Below are positions 26,299 to 33,804 of a stretch of 64,000 nt of DNA, in pieces; position 1 is the stretch's first letter; the number at the start of each line of letters is the position of its first letter. Origin of the DNA: Conexibacter woesei Iso977N (GTDB taxonomy: Bacteria; Actinomycetota; Thermoleophilia; Solirubrobacterales; Solirubrobacteraceae); the NCBI RefSeq assembly GCF_000424625.1, contig NZ_AUKG01000001.1, forward strand, positions 1,984,001 through 2,048,000. Direction: 5' to 3'. The notes beneath the pieces are model-generated. The model was not told the origin of the DNA, did not search any database, and worked only from the letters and a program-made list of their open reading frames with translations. The translations under genes and the position numbers were made by a program.

Positions 26299-26931
26299 CT
26301 ACGGCTCGATCAGCCCGCGCCGGATCGCGTAGCGCACGAGCTCGACGCGATCGCGCATCCCGAGCTTGCGCAGCAGATTTCCGCGGTGGCTCTCGACGGT
26401 CTTCTCGGAGAGGTGCAGGATCTCGCCGATCTCGCGGTTGGTGTGCGCCTCGGCGATGAGCTTCAGGACCTCCTGCTCGCGCGGCGTCAGCGGCTCGGAC
26501 GGGCCGGTCGCGTCGTCCTCGATCCACGTGCGCACGAGCGCGCGCTGGGCGGCGTTGGTCAGGAACGGCTCGCCGCGCACGACGGCGCGGACGGCGTCGA
26601 CCAGGAACTGGTCGGCCTCCTTCTTGAGCACGTATCCGCCGGCGCCGGCCTTCAGTGCCTCGAACAGGTAGCGCTCGTCGTCGTGCATCGAGAGGATCAG
26701 GACCGCCACCTCGGGCGCCTGGGCCTTGATCTCGCGCGCGGCCTGCAGGCCGGTCAGCTTGGGCATCGTGACGTCGAGGATGCAGACGTCGGGGCGGTCG
26801 GCCAGCGCGCGCTCGACGGCCTCGGCGCCGTCGCCGGCCTCGGCGACGACCTCCATGTCGGACTGGCGCTCCAGCAGCAGCTTCAGCCCGCCGCGGACGA
26901 CCCCATGGTCGTCGGCGATGAGGAGCTTCAT
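26299..26931 (-). CDS. NarL/LuxR-family response regulator
   Basis: A 210-residue two-domain regulator. The receiver domain (1-120) has D7/D8, the phospho-acceptor D53 (CILDVTMPKLTG) and K104 (GGYVLKKEADQ). The output domain (about 147-210) is a LuxR-type HTH: LTPREQEVLKLIAEAHTNRE and LSEKTVESHRGNLLRKLGM. It pairs with the histidine kinase 34 bases upstream on the same strand. Targets are unknown. Confidence 0.95.
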   Translation of the reverse strand: MKLLIADDHGVVRGGLKLLLERQSDMEVVAEAGDGAEAVERALADRPDVCILDVTMPKLTGLQAAREIKAQAPEVAVLILSMHDDERYLFEALKAGAGGYVLKKEADQFLVDAVRAVVRGEPFLTNAAQRALVRTWIEDDATGPSEPLTPREQEVLKLIAEAHTNREIGEILHLSEKTVESHRGNLLRKLGMRDRVELVRYAIRRGLIEP

Positions 26932-26965
26932 TCCGCGATCCCCGTGGGGTCGGCGATCATCAGTC

Positions 26966-27955
26966 TCACGCGGCGCGCTCCCCGGACCAGAGGTCGCGGT
27001 CCAGGCGCAGCTCGACCGCCGTGCCCCTGCCAGGTGCGCTGGCGACCTGCAGCCGCCCGCGCGCGAGGCGCGCGCGCTCGCGCATGCCGACCAGGCCGAT
27101 GCCGTCGTTGCCCTCCAGCGTCGAGAAGCCGACGCCGTCGTCGACGACGCGGACGATCGGGCGGCCGTGGTCGCGCCCGACCTCGACGAGGACGTTGGAC
27201 GCGTGCGCGTGGCGCGTGATGTTCGAGAGCGACTCCTGCACGACGCGGTAGACCACGGTCTGCTCGTGGTCGGGAAGGTCGTTGAGCGGGTCATAGCAGC
27301 GCAGCGTCGCCGGGACGCCCGTCTGGTCCGAGAACCGCTCCAGCTGCGTCCTCAGCGCGGCCTCGAGGCCGTGGTCGTCGAGCGCGGCGGGGCGCAGCTC
27401 GCGCGCCAGCCGCAGCAGCTCGTCCATCGCGGCGACCGCGACGGCCTTGGTCTCGCGCAGGTCGGCCTCCAGCTCGGGCGGCGCGTCGTGCACGTGGGCC
27501 TCCAGGCGCAGCAGGACGGCGGTCAGCGCCTGGTTGCACTCGTCGTGCAGGTCGCGCGCGACGCGCGCGCGCTCCGACTCCTGGCCCTGGAGCACGGCGG
27601 CGGCGGTCCGGCTCCGCTCGTCCTCGAGGCGGTCGAGCATGCGGTTGAACGCCTCGACGAGGCGCACGACGTCCTCGGAGTCGGCCTCGGGCACGTCGGC
27701 GCGCTGGCCGGGCGCGGCGAGGTCGATGCGCTCCATGACGTCGATCAGCTTGTCCAGCGGCGCGAAGCGGCGGCGCAGCACGACCGAGTTGACGAGCACC
27801 ATCCCGAGGATGCCGGCGACCAGGACCAGCGCCTGGCGGCGGCCGACGACGTCGTCGACCGACACCCGCGCGGCGACGATCGCGGCCGCGGCGGTGGCGG
27901 TGATCAGCAGCGCGTTGATCGCGAGGATCTGGGTGGCGAGCGTCGGCTTGCGCAT
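26966..27955 (-). CDS. NarL-type sensor histidine kinase
   Basis: A 329-residue kinase with two membrane helices (about 7-29 and 41-60) and almost no extracellular loop, then a HAMP linker (about 61-112). The dimerisation and phospho-acceptor segment is of the HisKA_3 type (ERARVARDLHDECNQAL, H137). The HATPase domain has an N-box (QESLSNITRHAHASN) and G-box (VVDDGVGF). The short sensor part suggests sensing within the membrane or through another protein. ATG 27955 is chosen; a 14-bp palindrome begins three bases upstream of it. Confidence 0.93.
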   Translation of the reverse strand: MRKPTLATQILAINALLITATAAAAIVAARVSVDDVVGRRQALVLVAGILGMVLVNSVVLRRRFAPLDKLIDVMERIDLAAPGQRADVPEADSEDVVRLVEAFNRMLDRLEDERSRTAAAVLQGQESERARVARDLHDECNQALTAVLLRLEAHVHDAPPELEADLRETKAVAVAAMDELLRLARELRPAALDDHGLEAALRTQLERFSDQTGVPATLRCYDPLNDLPDHEQTVVYRVVQESLSNITRHAHASNVLVEVGRDHGRPIVRVVDDGVGFSTLEGNDGIGLVGMRERARLARGRLQVASAPGRGTAVELRLDRDLWSGERAA

Positions 27956-27958
27956 GTT

Positions 27959-27972
27959 GGGGTCTAGACCCC
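27959..27972. promoter_or_regulatory. 14-bp palindrome at the kinase start
   Basis: GGGGTCTAGACCCC is a perfect palindrome three bases upstream of the histidine kinase ATG. It could be an operator, possibly for its own response regulator, or an RNA fold that controls translation. Confidence 0.45.
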
Positions 27973-28022
27973 ATATCGACCGCTGCCGCCGACACCGATA
28001 ATCGTGGTGCAGCAAGTCCCAT

Positions 28023-28108
28023 CCGGAGCCTTTTGAAGCGGGGCTCCGGCAAGGCACGTGGCGAGGCACCGTCCATCCCCCGCCGGGGGGCGCAAAGGAT
28101 GGACGGTG
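28023..28108 (+). promoter_or_regulatory. Two hairpins in the leader before the hydrolase gene
   Basis: Hairpin one: CCGGAGCC / GGCTCCGG (28023-28030 with 28042-28049). Hairpin two: a perfect 12-bp stem CACCGTCCATCC / GGATGGACGGTG (28067-28078 with 28097-28108), whose loop contains GCGCAAA. Together they could form a structured RNA leader or an attenuator. I could not match them to a known riboswitch. A -10-like TAAAGT at 28141 downstream means they may lie outside the main transcript. Confidence 0.4.
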
Positions 28109-28140
28109 ACCTCCAACGAGACAGCGACGGCTCAGCGCTC

Positions 28141-28146
28141 TAAAGT
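28141..28146 (+). promoter_or_regulatory. -10 box TAAAGT
   Basis: Ends 9 bases before the hydrolase ATG at 28156; no Shine-Dalgarno sequence lies between. Confidence 0.45.
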
Positions 28147-28155
28147 CGCTTTGCA

Positions 28156-29058
28156 ATGGCTGAGACCCGGACCCCTCCGTCGTCGATCTCAACGCCGGAC
28201 GGGCGCACGCTGGTGGTGCACCAGGGCGGCGCACCCGACGGCTTCCCGATCGTCGTCCATCACGGAACGCCCGCTGCCGGCATGGTGCTGGAGCGCGAGA
28301 GCGCCATGGCGGCCGAGCGCGGCCTGCGGGTCATCGGCTTCGACCGCCCCGGCTACGGCGGCTCGGACCGCAAGCGCGGGCGCACCGTCGCCGACGTCGC
28401 GCTCGACGCCGAGGTGATCCTCGACGCGCTCGGTCTGGAGCGCTGCATCACCTGGGGCGGGTCGGGCGGCGGCCCTCACGCGCTCGCCTGCGCCGCCATG
28501 CTGGGCGAGCGCTGCGTGGCGGCGTTCTCGATCTCCGGCGTCGCGCCGTGGGACGCGCCCGGCCTGGACTGGTGCGCCCGCATGGGCGCCGACAACGTCG
28601 CCGAGTTCGTCGAGTCGGCGAAGGGGGAGGAGGCGCTCGTCGCCTACCTGGCCGACGCGCCGTACCAGTTCGCGACCGTCACGCCGCGCGACCTCGTCGC
28701 CTCGATCCGGTCGGTCGTCTCCGACGTGGATGCCGAGGTCATGACCGAGGTGATCGCCACGCAGTGGGTCGAGGTGATGCAGTACGGCCTCACGAACGGC
28801 CCGAGCGGCTGGATCGACGACGACCTCGCGATGACGCGGCCGTGGGGCTTCGACGTGACCGCGCCGCGGCCGGGCGGTGTGCCGGTCGAGATCTGGCACG
28901 GCGCCCACGACCTGATGGTGCCGGCGGCGCACAGCCAGTGGCTGGCGAAGCACGTCCCGGGCGCGGTCTACCGCTTCTTCGAGGACGAAGGGCACGTGTC
29001 CCTGCTGGAGCGGCACATGGCCGTGTTCTACGACGCGGTCGCGCGCTACACTTTCTGA
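28156..29058 (+). CDS. Alpha/beta-hydrolase fold enzyme
   Basis: A 300-residue hydrolase. The oxyanion loop region is VVHHGTPAAG, the nucleophile S103 sits in TWGGSGGGPHALA (G-x-S-x-G), the acid is in WHGAHDLMVP, and the histidine in EDEGHVSLLE. All catalytic parts are in order, so it should be active on an ester, amide or similar bond; the substrate is unknown. It lies 41 bases upstream of the rhodanese/MoeB gene on the same strand, which does not by itself tie it to sulfur metabolism. Confidence 0.88.
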   Translation: MAETRTPPSSISTPDGRTLVVHQGGAPDGFPIVVHHGTPAAGMVLERESAMAAERGLRVIGFDRPGYGGSDRKRGRTVADVALDAEVILDALGLERCITWGGSGGGPHALACAAMLGERCVAAFSISGVAPWDAPGLDWCARMGADNVAEFVESAKGEEALVAYLADAPYQFATVTPRDLVASIRSVVSDVDAEVMTEVIATQWVEVMQYGLTNGPSGWIDDDLAMTRPWGFDVTAPRPGGVPVEIWHGAHDLMVPAAHSQWLAKHVPGAVYRFFEDEGHVSLLERHMAVFYDAVARYTF

Positions 29059-29099
29059 AGCGCGAATTCCCGACCGACGTTCAGGTGATTAGGACCCCG

Positions 29100-30284
29100 A
29101 TGAGCCCCTCAGGCGCCGAGTACATCAAGCAGGTCAAGAGCCAGATCGACGAGATCGATCCGTCCGCCGTCAGCGAGGTCCTCGGGGCCGACGGCGTCGT
29201 GATCATCGACGTCCGCGAGAGCGACGAGTGGGACGCCGGGCACATCCCGGGCGCGAAGTTCGTCACGCGCGGCCACCTCGAGTCCCGGATCGAGGGCGCG
29301 GCCCCGAACCGCAGCGACCGCGTGATCCTCTACTGCGCGTCGGGCAACCGCTCCGCGCTGGCCGCCAGGACGCTCCGCGAGGAGCTCGGCTACGAGAGGG
29401 TCGAGTCGATGACCGGCGGCTACACGCTGTGGAAGGACCGCGGCTACGAGGTCGAGGTCCCGCGCACGTTCACGCCCGAGCAGCGCCAGCGCTACTCGCG
29501 CCACTTCCTGCTGCCCGAGGTCGGGGTCGAGGGCCAGCAGAAGCTGCTCGACGCCAAGGTGCTGCTGCTCGGCGCCGGCGGCCTCGGCTCGCCGACCGCG
29601 CTCTACCTCGCCGCCGCGGGCGTCGGCACGCTCGGCATCGTCGACGACGACGTGGTCGACGTCTCCAACCTCCAGCGCCAGGTCATCCACGCGACCTCGC
29701 GCGTCGGCGTCCCGAAGGTCGACTCCGCCGAGCAGGCGATCAACGACCTCAACCCGGACGTCGTCGTGCGCAAGTACGAGACGCGCCTGGACGCCACCAA
29801 CATCGTCGACATCATCAGGGACTACGACATCGTGGTCGACGGCGTCGACAACTTCCCGACGCGCTACCTGCTCAACGACGCGACGGTCCGGCTGAAGATC
29901 CCGGTCGTCTCCGCCGCGATCCTCGGCTTCGAGGGCCAGCTCTCGGTCTTCGCCCCGTACGACGGCCCGTGCTACCGCTGCCTCTTCCGCCAGCCGCCGC
30001 CGGCCGAGCTGGCGCCGTCGTGCGGCGCCAACGGCGTCCTCGGCGTGCTGCCGGGCACGATGGGCCTGCTGCAGGCGACCGAGGTCGTCAAGCTCATCAT
30101 CGGCGCCGGCGACCCGCTGATCGGCCGCCTGCTGATCTACGACGCCCTCGACGCCTCGACGACCGAGCTCAGGGTCCGCCGCGACCCGGAGTGCCCGATC
30201 TGCTCGCGCGCGCCGGACGCGATCACCGACGACGAGCTCGGCGTGTTCCCCGACTACGAGGCGTTCTGCGCCGCCGCGGGCTAG
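29100..30284 (+). CDS. moeZ: Rhodanese-MoeB fusion, sulfur-carrier adenylyl/sulfurtransferase
   Basis: A 394-residue protein. An N-terminal rhodanese domain (about 8-118) has the active-site C79 in LYCASGNRSA. A ThiF/MoeB E1-like domain (about 128-394) has the ATP loop GAGGLGSP (158-165), a DNFPTRYL segment and zinc cysteines CYRC and CPIC. It should adenylate the C-terminal glycine of a ubiquitin-like carrier and then transfer sulfur to make a thiocarboxylate. Mycobacterial MoeZ has the opposite domain order (MoeB first, rhodanese last). The carrier gene follows within 16 bases. The symbol is by function, not by domain order. Confidence 0.88.
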   Translation: MSPSGAEYIKQVKSQIDEIDPSAVSEVLGADGVVIIDVRESDEWDAGHIPGAKFVTRGHLESRIEGAAPNRSDRVILYCASGNRSALAARTLREELGYERVESMTGGYTLWKDRGYEVEVPRTFTPEQRQRYSRHFLLPEVGVEGQQKLLDAKVLLLGAGGLGSPTALYLAAAGVGTLGIVDDDVVDVSNLQRQVIHATSRVGVPKVDSAEQAINDLNPDVVVRKYETRLDATNIVDIIRDYDIVVDGVDNFPTRYLLNDATVRLKIPVVSAAILGFEGQLSVFAPYDGPCYRCLFRQPPPAELAPSCGANGVLGVLPGTMGLLQATEVVKLIIGAGDPLIGRLLIYDALDASTTELRVRRDPECPICSRAPDAITDDELGVFPDYEAFCAAAG

Positions 30285-30299
30285 GGTCCCGCTCCAGCT

Positions 30300-30578
30300 A
30301 TGGCAACCATCCGCATCCCCCCAGTGCTCCGTCCCTCCGTGGGCGGCGAGCGTGAGGTCAGCGCCGACGGCGCGACCGTCGGCGAGGTCCTCGAGGGCCT
30401 CGCGACCACGCATCCCGACACCCGCGGCCAGCTCTTCGGCGCCGAGGGCGAGCTCAACCGCTACGTCAACGTCTACCTCAACGACGAGGACGTCCGCGTC
30501 CTCGACGGGCTGACCACGCCGGTCGGCGAGGGCGACAGCCTCGTGATCCTCCCGGCGATGGCCGGGGGCTGCGCGTAG
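30300..30578 (+). CDS. cysO: CysO-like ubiquitin-fold sulfur carrier with Gly-Gly-Cys-Ala tail
   Basis: A 92-residue MoaD/ThiS-like carrier: TIRIPPVLRP at the start and GEGDSLVILPAMAGGCA at the end. Thiocarboxylate carriers must end in Gly-Gly, as mycobacterial CysO does. Here Cys-Ala follows the diglycine and would need removal first, as with QbsE (ending Gly-Gly-Cys-Phe), which the JAMM protease QbsD trims. A JAMM protease is encoded at 32018. The gene sits between the activating enzyme and cysM, which fixes its role as carrier for cysteine synthesis. Confidence 0.87.
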   Translation: MATIRIPPVLRPSVGGEREVSADGATVGEVLEGLATTHPDTRGQLFGAEGELNRYVNVYLNDEDVRVLDGLTTPVGEGDSLVILPAMAGGCA

Positions 30579-30605
30579 CGCGCACGCAGCACCTGCCGAC
30601 TTGTC

Positions 30606-30644
30606 AGCGACGCCCTGGCCGCCCGCCGGGGCGTCGCTATATTT
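30606..30644 (+). terminator. Terminator-like hairpin between cysO and cysM
   Basis: AGCGACGCCC / GGGCGTCGCT forms a 10-bp stem with a 13-base loop, followed by ATATTT. It ends 9 bases before the cysM ATG, so it may reduce read-through into cysM or act as an attenuator. Confidence 0.5.
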
Positions 30645-30653
30645 CGTGAAGTC

Positions 30654-31628
30654 ATGGCTGTCCCGCCTCTTCAGAACCGGCCTTGCGGTGGTCGCTACGG
30701 CGACATCGTGCAGGCGATCGGCAACACGCCGCTGGTCGAGCTCCGTCGCCTGTCGCCCAAGCCGGGCGTCCGCATCTGGGCCAAGATGGAGTCCCACAAC
30801 CCGACCGGCTCGGTCAAGGACCGCGTCGCTCGCGCGCTGATCGAGGACGCCGAGGAGAAGGGCGCGATCGGCCCCGGCATGACGATCCTCGAGCCGACGT
30901 CCGGGAACACGGGCATCGCGCTGGCGATGATCTCCCGGCGCAAGGGCTACAGGCTGAAGGTCGTCATGCCCGACAACGTGACGCCCGAGCGCACGCAGCT
31001 GCTGCAGATGTACGGCGCCGAGATCGTCTACTCGCCCGGCGACCAAGGCTCCAACGGCGCGGTCGCGATGGCGCTGAGGATGGCCGAGGAGGACGCCTCG
31101 TACTACATGCCCTACCAGTACGGGAACCCGGCCAACCCGCGGGCCCACTACGAGGGCACGGCGCCCGAGATCCTGCAGGAGCTCGACGGCGACATCTCCG
31201 CGTTCGTCGCGGGCCTCGGCACCGGCGGCACGCTGATGGGCAACGGCCGGCGCTTCAAGGAGGAGCTCGGCGACGCGGTCAAGATCGTCGCGGCCGAGCC
31301 CATGCAGGGCGAGCCCGTCCAGGGCCTGCGCTCGCTCGACGACGGCTTCATCCCGCCGATCATCGACCTGTCGGTCCTGGACCGGAAGATCTTCGTCACC
31401 AACCGCGACGCGATCGTCTGGACGCGCAAGCTGCTCGACGAGGAGGGGATCTTCGCGGGCGTCTCGTCCGGCGCGATCGCCTCGATCGCCGTGCGGATCG
31501 CGAACGAGATGGACGAGGGCAACATCGTCTTCATCGTCTGCGACGACGGCTGGAAGTACCTGTCGTCCGGGATCTACACGCTGCCGGTCGACGAGGTCGC
31601 CAACCTCGACTCGACCGTGTGGTGGTAG
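30654..31628 (+). CDS. cysM: CysM-type cysteine synthase (carrier-dependent)
   Basis: A 324-residue PLP enzyme of the cysteine synthase family. The PLP lysine is K55 in NPTGSVKDRVAR; the substrate loop is PTSGNTGIAL and the phosphate cradle is GLGTGGTLMG. The C-terminus (CDDGWKYLSSGIYTLP...STVWW) resembles mycobacterial CysM (CD-GWKYLSTG...LWA), whose tail closes the active site. That enzyme uses O-phosphoserine and thiocarboxylated CysO rather than free sulfide. The neighbouring carrier gene supports the same chemistry here. Confidence 0.93.
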   Translation: MAVPPLQNRPCGGRYGDIVQAIGNTPLVELRRLSPKPGVRIWAKMESHNPTGSVKDRVARALIEDAEEKGAIGPGMTILEPTSGNTGIALAMISRRKGYRLKVVMPDNVTPERTQLLQMYGAEIVYSPGDQGSNGAVAMALRMAEEDASYYMPYQYGNPANPRAHYEGTAPEILQELDGDISAFVAGLGTGGTLMGNGRRFKEELGDAVKIVAAEPMQGEPVQGLRSLDDGFIPPIIDLSVLDRKIFVTNRDAIVWTRKLLDEEGIFAGVSSGAIASIAVRIANEMDEGNIVFIVCDDGWKYLSSGIYTLPVDEVANLDSTVWW

Positions 31629-31702
31629 TTGCCAGGCGAGCTACCCTTGTCGTAGGTCGTAAAGCAATGCCCCCACAACACACGGTCTGAGAGACTTCGA
31701 TC

Positions 31703-31984
31703 ATGCCCAGCGTCGGTTTCCCCGAGCTCATCGTCATCCTCGTCATCGCGCTCATCGTGCTCGGTCCCAAGAAGCTGCCCGAGGCCGGCAAGGCCATGGG
31801 CAAGGGGATGCGCGAGTTCAAGGACTCGCTCTCCGGGATGACGGACCACGACGACGACGATCGCCCCGCGATCCGCTCAGAAGTCCCGGCCCCGCAGGCC
31901 CAGGCCCACCGCTTCGACCCGATCACGGGCGAGCCGCTGACCGCCGACGCGCGCCGCGAGCGCGACGCCGCGGCCGTCGAGTAG
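31703..31984 (+). CDS. tatA: TatA/E component of twin-arginine translocase
   Basis: A 93-residue protein with one N-terminal membrane helix (about 5-21), the hinge LGPKKLPEAGKAMGKGMREF and an amphipathic helix, the full TatA signature. An acidic and then a Pro/Ala-rich tail follows. TatA forms the pore-like part of the Tat system, which moves folded proteins across the membrane. No tatB or tatC is adjacent. It lies inside the cysteine cluster, as a neighbour rather than a functional part. Confidence 0.93.
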   Translation: MPSVGFPELIVILVIALIVLGPKKLPEAGKAMGKGMREFKDSLSGMTDHDDDDRPAIRSEVPAPQAQAHRFDPITGEPLTADARRERDAAAVE

Positions 31985-32017
31985 CCCGCTCCGCCTGCCG
32001 CTACTGTCCGGGGTCAG

Positions 32018-32428
32018 ATGCGCATCGCCCCGGACCTCCTGCAGCAGATCGTCGACCACGCCCTGCGTGACGCGCCGAACGAGTGCTGTGGGTTCGTCTG
32101 GCTGCGCGACGGGGTGGCCGAGGAGGTCGTCGCCGTCGAGAACCAGACGCCGAGCCCGTTCCGCTTCGAGATCGGGCCGTCCGATCTCCTGCTGCTCGGC
32201 GACGTCGACGACGAGGACGGGCGCGCGGCGATCATCTACCACTCGCACACGCGCTCCGAGCCGCGGCCGTCGCAGACCGACATCAACTTCGCGCGCAACT
32301 GGCCCGGGGTCGAGTGGTTGATCGTGGGCACCGCCGGCGAGACGCCGGAGGTCCGCAACTGGCGCATCGACCCTGACGGGACGGTCGCCGAGACCGAGGT
32401 CCACGTAGATGACGCGGCCGCGGCCTGA
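32018..32428 (+). CDS. mec: JAMM/MPN metalloprotease (Mec-like)
   Basis: A 136-residue zinc protease of the M67 family. The JAMM residues are E22 (APNECCGFVWL), H75 and H77 (IYHSHTRSEP), S85 and D88 (PSQTDINFA), matching HxHx7SxxD. In mycobacteria Mec frees cysteine from CysO-Cys. Here it may also clip the Cys-Ala extension off the carrier. A TACTGT box lies 10 bases upstream. The 3' end overlaps the zinc-ribbon gene by 20 bases. Confidence 0.92.
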   Translation: MRIAPDLLQQIVDHALRDAPNECCGFVWLRDGVAEEVVAVENQTPSPFRFEIGPSDLLLLGDVDDEDGRAAIIYHSHTRSEPRPSQTDINFARNWPGVEWLIVGTAGETPEVRNWRIDPDGTVAETEVHVDDAAAA

Positions 32429-32930
32429 CGACCCGCTCGTCTGCCCTCGCTGCGCCACGACCCACTCGCTCGACGAGCGCTTCTGCCCGGACTGCGGGAT
32501 GCCGCTCGTCTACTCCGGCGCCGTTGACGGCTCTGGCGACCTCGAGCTGACCGAGCTGCAGGAGCGTGCGCGCAAGATCAAGCCGCAGCTCTCCGAGGGG
32601 CCGCTGACGAAGGTCGCCGCGGGCCGCAACCAGGCCGAGGCGGAGTTCATCCAGGGGTTGCTGCTGGAGGAGGGCGTGCCGTCGATGCTCAAGCGCTCGG
32701 CGGGCTCCGACGTCCCGGACCTCCTGGCCGCGGGGCGGCGCGACGTGCTGGTCCCACGGTCGGGGGTCGACGTGGCGCGCGACGTCCTGATGGAATCCGA
32801 GCTGCTGCCCGCGCCGGGGTCCGGCGTGACGCGCGCCGTCGACTCGCCGTCGCGGATCTTGTTGGGGTTGTTGAGCGCGCTCGTGCTCGTGGCGTTCATC
32901 GCTTGGATCGGAACGGAGCTGCTGGTTTGA
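32409..32930 (+). CDS. Zinc-ribbon, DUF2007-like membrane protein
   Basis: A 173-residue protein. A zinc ribbon at the N-terminus has CPRC and CPDC pairs (about 12-31). A middle region (GRNQAEAEFIQGLLLEEGVP ... DVLVPRSGVDVARDVL) resembles DUF2007 signal-transducing domains, and a membrane helix (about 148-168) ends the protein. It overlaps mec and couples to the next gene through TTGA. Function unknown. Confidence 0.75.
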   Translation: MTRPRPDDPLVCPRCATTHSLDERFCPDCGMPLVYSGAVDGSGDLELTELQERARKIKPQLSEGPLTKVAAGRNQAEAEFIQGLLLEEGVPSMLKRSAGSDVPDLLAAGRRDVLVPRSGVDVARDVLMESELLPAPGSGVTRAVDSPSRILLGLLSALVLVAFIAWIGTELLV

Positions 32931-33802
32931 CGAACATCGCGGTGACGGGAGCCACCGGGGCCGTGGGCTCGCGCGTGGCCAAGCTGCTGCGCGCCGGCGG
33001 CGTGCACCCGCGGCTGGTCGTGCGCGACCTCGCACGGGTCGAGCCGGTGGCGGGCTTCGAGGCGGTCGCGATGGGGCCGCGCGGCTACCGGGACCAGACC
33101 GAGCTGACCGAGGCCCTGGGTGGCTGCGACACGCTGTTCCTGGTCAGCGCGCGCGAGGCGGCGGACCGCGTCGTCGAACACGCCCACGCGATCCGGGCGG
33201 CGGTCGACGCGGGCGTCACGCGGATCGTCTACACGTCGTTCCTCGGCGCCGATCCCGATGCCGTCTTCACGTTCGGCCAGGACCACTACGCGACCGAGCA
33301 GCTGATCCGCGAGTCCGGCGTCGCCTGGACGTTCCTGCGCGACTCGTTCTACCTGGACTTCCTGCCGCACATGGTCGGCGAGGACGGCGTGATCCGCGGC
33401 CCCGCCGGCGAAGGCCGCTGCGCCTGGATCGCCCGCGACGACGTCGCCGCCGCGGCGGCCGCCGTCCTGCAGGACGGCGACGGAGCGCACGATGGCAAGG
33501 TGTATGACTTGACCGGGCCCGAGGCGCACACGCTGGCCTGGGCGGCCGAGCAGCTGTCCACGGTGACCGGCCGCGAGATCAGGTTCCGCAACGAGACCGT
33601 CCAAGGCGCCTACGAATCCCGCGCCCACATCGACGCTCCGGACTTCGAGAAGGACGGCTGGGTGACCTCCTACGTCGCGATCGGCGTCGGGGACATGGAC
33701 GTCGTCAGCGACGCCGTGGAGTCGCTGACCGGCACCGCGCCGCTCGGCCTGGAGGCCTGGCTGGCCGCCAACCCGGCCGCCTGGGCGCACCTGAAAGTGT
33801 AG
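32927..33802 (+). CDS. NmrA/atypical SDR-family protein
   Basis: A 291-residue protein with a Rossmann fold: AVTGATGAVGSRVAKLLRAGG binds NAD(P), followed by VRDLARVE and FLVSAREAADRVVEHA. It resembles NmrA-like NAD(P)H-binding proteins and NAD(P)H:quinone oxidoreductase 2 types, so it could be a sensor or an oxidoreductase. TTG 32927 overlaps the upstream stop, which decides the start. It ends two bases before a convergent gene. Confidence 0.83.
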   Translation: MTNIAVTGATGAVGSRVAKLLRAGGVHPRLVVRDLARVEPVAGFEAVAMGPRGYRDQTELTEALGGCDTLFLVSAREAADRVVEHAHAIRAAVDAGVTRIVYTSFLGADPDAVFTFGQDHYATEQLIRESGVAWTFLRDSFYLDFLPHMVGEDGVIRGPAGEGRCAWIARDDVAAAAAAVLQDGDGAHDGKVYDLTGPEAHTLAWAAEQLSTVTGREIRFRNETVQGAYESRAHIDAPDFEKDGWVTSYVAIGVGDMDVVSDAVESLTGTAPLGLEAWLAANPAAWAHLKV

Positions 33803-33804
33803 GA

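Noticed and set aside
28023-28108. A c-di-GMP-I riboswitch
   Set aside because: Only the short GCGCAAAGG string recalls it; the paired helices and tetraloop of that class cannot be built around it.
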